A stretch of DNA of 16,084 nt from Methylovirgula sp. Its GTDB lineage: Bacteria > Pseudomonadota > Alphaproteobacteria > Rhizobiales > Beijerinckiaceae. The stretch's first letter is position 1. Every line of letters begins with the position of its first letter. Below are positions 13,684 to 16,084 of this stretch, in pieces. Below the pieces are notes generated by a model that saw only the letters and a list, made by a program, of their open reading frames with translations, was not told the origin of the DNA and made no database searches. The stretch lies in contig JASHUD010000175.1 of assembly GCA_030040215.1 (NCBI GenBank), positions 1-16,084 on the forward strand. Direction: 5' to 3'. The position numbers and the translations under genes were made by a program.

Positions 13684-14998
13684 CCCGGCCGATGAGCGGC
13701 AGAAGGGCGGCGAGTTCGGGTCCTTGTTCGCGCCCGGTCAGTGCCAGACGCAGCGGGTGAAACAACGCCTTGCCCTTGCGATCGACGCGCCCTTTCAGCA
13801 AAACCGTCCAACGGGCGAACGTCGCTTCGTCCCATGGCTCCTCCGGCAGCGTCTCGCGCGCCGCGGCGAGTAGGTCGACATCTTCGATGCGCGGTACGAT
13901 CTTGCCGGCAATCACCTGCCACCATTCGGCAACTTCGCCCAAGGCTGCAAGATTGCCGCGTACCGCAAGCCAAAAATCTTCGGCCTTCTCGCCGGCGATT
14001 CCCGCCGCCGCGAGCCGCTGGCGAACGTCCTCGAAAGGCATTTGATGCAGCGTCCGCGCCGACAGGCTCTTGAGTTCGGCGGGGTCGAAATGCGCCTGGG
14101 TGCGCGATATACGTTGAAGATCGAGCTCGGCGGCGAGCTCCTCGAGGGAGCGAACCGGGTGCACCGAATCCGACGTTCCGGTGAGTACGGCGCAAGCCGC
14201 GACCGCCAGCGGCTCGATGCCTTCTTCGCGCAGCGCGGCGATCGAAAGCGCGCCGCTGCGCTTCGAAAGCCCTTCCCCGGAAGCCGAGATAAGAAGATTA
14301 TGGTGCCCGAAGAGCGGCGCCGAGCCGTGCCCCGCCAGAGCCTCGAAAAGCTGGATCTGCACGGCCGTGTTGGTAACGTGATCCTCGCCACGGATGATAT
14401 GGGTGACCGCGAGATCGATATCATCGACCACGGACGGCAGCGTGTACAGATACGTGCCGTCTTCGCGCACAAGGACCGGATCGGAGAGCGAGGCGCAGTC
14501 GATGTGGCTCTCGCCGCGAACGAGGTCGTCCCAGCGCACGATCGTCGGGTCGAGTTTCAGACGCCAATGCGGCCGCCGGCCCTCGGCTTCGAGGCGGGTG
14601 CGCTCGGCGGCAGTCAGCCGCAGCGCGGCGCGGTCGTAGATCGGCGGCAAGCCGCGCGCCTGCTGGCGCCTACGGCGACGCTCAAGCTCTTCGGCCGTCT
14701 CGTAGGCCGGATAAAGCCGGCCGAACGCGCGCAATTTCTCCGCTGCCGCGTCGTACAGGCCAAAACGCCGCGACTGGCGTACGATTGCATTCGGAACGAT
14801 GCCCAGCCAAGCCAGATCGGATTCGATCCCCGCCGCATATTCTTCGCTCGACCTTGCCACATCAGTGTCATCGAATCGCAGAATGAATCGGCCATGGTTT
14901 TTCCTGGCAAAAAGGAAGTTCATCAGCGCGGTCCGCGCATTGCCGATGTGAATCCGGCCGGTCGGCGACGGGGCGAAACGGACGATGGGAAGCGGCAT
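13646..14998 (-). CDS. gltX: Glutamyl-tRNA synthetase (class I)
   Basis: The enzyme attaches glutamate to tRNA-Glu, and in organisms using GatCAB also to tRNA-Gln. The 450-residue protein has the class I motifs: FAPSPTGRIHIGNARTAL with the HIGH-type box HIGN (17-20), RFDDTD (41-46), the VDDIDLAVTHIIRGEDHVTN segment (191-210), and the KMSKS-type box GLSKRSG (243-249). The C-terminal anticodon-binding part (about 300-440) is intact, and length is normal for the bacterial family. The CxC zinc site found in some members is absent. Many alphaproteobacteria have two gltX genes; the HIGN box and length suggest this is the shorter second copy, but that is inference. The start ATG 14998 is divergent from the glycosyltransferase gene (208 bp), and the 3' end overlaps the DUF2865 gene by 38 bp. 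Confidence 0.96.
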   Translation of the reverse strand: MPLPIVRFAPSPTGRIHIGNARTALMNFLFARKNHGRFILRFDDTDVARSSEEYAAGIESDLAWLGIVPNAIVRQSRRFGLYDAAAEKLRAFGRLYPAYETAEELERRRRRQQARGLPPIYDRAALRLTAAERTRLEAEGRRPHWRLKLDPTIVRWDDLVRGESHIDCASLSDPVLVREDGTYLYTLPSVVDDIDLAVTHIIRGEDHVTNTAVQIQLFEALAGHGSAPLFGHHNLLISASGEGLSKRSGALSIAALREEGIEPLAVAACAVLTGTSDSVHPVRSLEELAAELDLQRISRTQAHFDPAELKSLSARTLHQMPFEDVRQRLAAAGIAGEKAEDFWLAVRGNLAALGEVAEWWQVIAGKIVPRIEDVDLLAAARETLPEEPWDEATFARWTVLLKGRVDRKGKALFHPLRLALTGREQGPELAALLPLIGRAKAEARLSGHAV

Positions 14999-15206
14999 TG
15001 ATGATCCTTTCGCCTCGGCCTAACGCCCTACCCCCTTCCTCGCAAGCGTCCTCGTCCGCTACAAAACCCCGGCTCGACAGCGGCCTCGTGGGCCGGAAGA
15101 TGCAACAAAGCGTCGCGCCCGGACGTTTCGCGGCTTGCGCGGGGTTTTTCGCGCCGATCTTCTTTGTGATATTGCAACGGAAGCGGATAACGACCCTTGG
15201 GGCTCG

Positions 15207-16084
15207 ATGATGACTTTTGGCTATGCGGTAGCCCTCTTCTGTCTCGTCCTCGTCGTCCTTAATTTCATCAGCGTCGCGATTGCAATGCGGCGGGCGAAAC
15301 CGCGGAAAACGCCGCTGCCGCCGACCGCGGACGCGCCTCCCGTAAGCATCGTGCGGCCGGTCTGCGGCATCGACAATTTCTGTGAAGAAACGTTGGGATC
15401 GAGCTTCAAGCTCGATTACCCGCGCTACGAGGTGATCTTCTGCGTGGCGCGCGCCAATGACCTGGTCGTCCCCTTGGTCGAGCGGCTGATCGCCGCCCAT
15501 CCGCATGTACCGGCGCGGCTCATCATCGGCGACGAAAAGGTCAGCGCCAATCCCAAGCTCAACAATTGCGTGCGCGGCTGGGACGCGGCGCGCCACAACT
15601 GGATCATCCTTGCCGATTCGAACGTGCTGATGCCGCGCGATTACATCCAACGGCTGCTGGCGAGTTGGGGTCGGAGGACCGGGCTCGTCTGCTCCATGCC
15701 GCAAGGTTCGCATCCGCAAAATATTTGGGCGGAGCTGGAGATCGCCTTCCTCAACACCTACCAGGCGCGCTGGCAATATGCGGCGGACGGCGTCGGCACC
15801 GGCTTCGCGCAAGGCAAGAACATGCTCTGGAGGCGCGACGTATTGGAGGGAGGCGGCGGCATTCGCGCGCTTGCCGCCGAGATCGCCGAAGACGCGGCAT
15901 CAACCAAGTTGGTGCGCCGCGCCGGGCTGAAGATCAATCTCGTCGATAGTCCGTTCAAACAGCCGCTTGGGCGGCGCACGCTCCACGATCTCTGGTATCG
16001 ACAAATCCGCTGGGCGCGGATGCGCCGCAAGACGTTCCCGGCGCATTATCTGCCGGAGATCCTCGCGGGCTGCGCGACGCCGGC
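15207..16084 (+). CDS. GT21-like glycosyltransferase (ceramide glucosyltransferase family), cut by window end
   Basis: The frame is open from ATG 15207 to the window edge, giving 292 residues of an unfinished protein. It begins with a membrane helix (about 4-26), followed by a GT-A fold: VSIVRPVCGIDNF (46-58), YEVIFCVARANDL, NPKLNNCVRG, the metal-binding-type ILADSNVLMP with Asp137, a QGKNMLWRRDVL acceptor loop, Glu228-Asp229 in AEDAAST, and RQIRW (265-269), the (Q/R)xxRW motif of processive-type and GT21 enzymes. This set fits ceramide glucosyltransferases, including bacterial ones that glycosylate ceramide or diacylglycerol and HpnI of hopanoid synthesis. The substrate cannot be decided. 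Either ATG 15207 or the next codon (15210) may start; GGGG at 15199-15202 is better spaced for 15210. More membrane helices are expected past the window end. Confidence 0.88.
   Translation, partial: MMTFGYAVALFCLVLVVLNFISVAIAMRRAKPRKTPLPPTADAPPVSIVRPVCGIDNFCEETLGSSFKLDYPRYEVIFCVARANDLVVPLVERLIAAHPHVPARLIIGDEKVSANPKLNNCVRGWDAARHNWIILADSNVLMPRDYIQRLLASWGRRTGLVCSMPQGSHPQNIWAELEIAFLNTYQARWQYAADGVGTGFAQGKNMLWRRDVLEGGGGIRALAAEIAEDAASTKLVRRAGLKINLVDSPFKQPLGRRTLHDLWYRQIRWARMRRKTFPAHYLPEILAGCATP

Noticed and set aside
14998..15210. 70-codon plus-strand frame between gltX and the glycosyltransferase gene, ending in an ATGA-type overlap
   Set aside because: The start overlaps the gltX start codon on the other strand, there is no ribosome site, and composition is that of a GC-rich spacer.

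Overview
The window is GC-rich DNA from an alphaproteobacterium, most likely of the order Hyphomicrobiales. This rests on the split ATP synthase operon (atpI-atpB-atpE-atpF'-atpF, coding Fo without F1), the DUF721 / DsbA-like / smc gene order, a DUF2865 protein and a CreA-family protein. A placement near Beijerinckiaceae or Methylocystaceae is a guess. Nearly all the DNA is used by ordinary chromosomal genes. I see no transposase, integrase, phage gene, CRISPR array, tRNA or rRNA.

Layout. (1) 1-339 is the C-terminal end of a TolC/NodT-type outer-membrane efflux protein, facing a small Imm74-like gene (342-623, minus) that follows mutY (652-1743, minus). (2) 1855-6831 holds a DUF721 (DciA-like) gene, a secreted DsbA-type thiol oxidoreductase and full-length smc, all plus strand. 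(3) 6832-7837 is a small secreted-protein region: a 47-residue exported peptide whose mature part is mostly histidine, a strong hairpin, then an exported SRPBCC/START-like protein. (4) 7838-8845 (minus) is an orphan TonB-like protein. (5) 8846-9253 is a 408 bp non-coding divergent region with two inverted repeats and a likely promoter for the atp operon. (6) 9254-11812 encodes AtpI and the a, c, b' and b subunits of Fo. (7) 11819-12337 (minus) is creA. (8) 12514-13683 is an exported cysteine-rich DUF2865 protein. (9) 13646-14998 (minus) is a glutamyl-tRNA synthetase. (10) 15207 to the end is a GT21-like (ceramide glucosyltransferase family) glycosyltransferase, cut off by the window edge.

How the parts relate. 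The Fo genes form one clear operon, with F1 expected elsewhere. mutY, DUF721, smc and gltX are housekeeping genes for DNA repair, replication, chromosome organisation and translation. Much of the rest is envelope biology: efflux, disulfide chemistry, His-rich peptide, secreted START-like protein, TonB, CreA, DUF2865 and glycolipid synthesis. All four tail-to-tail junctions are very tight (2 bp, 39 bp and 6 bp gaps, and a 38 bp overlap). I did not find a convincing new multi-gene system. The most unusual items are the His-rich exported peptide with its SRPBCC neighbour, residue changes in the proton-path subunits AtpB and AtpE, and the palindromes upstream of the atp operon.
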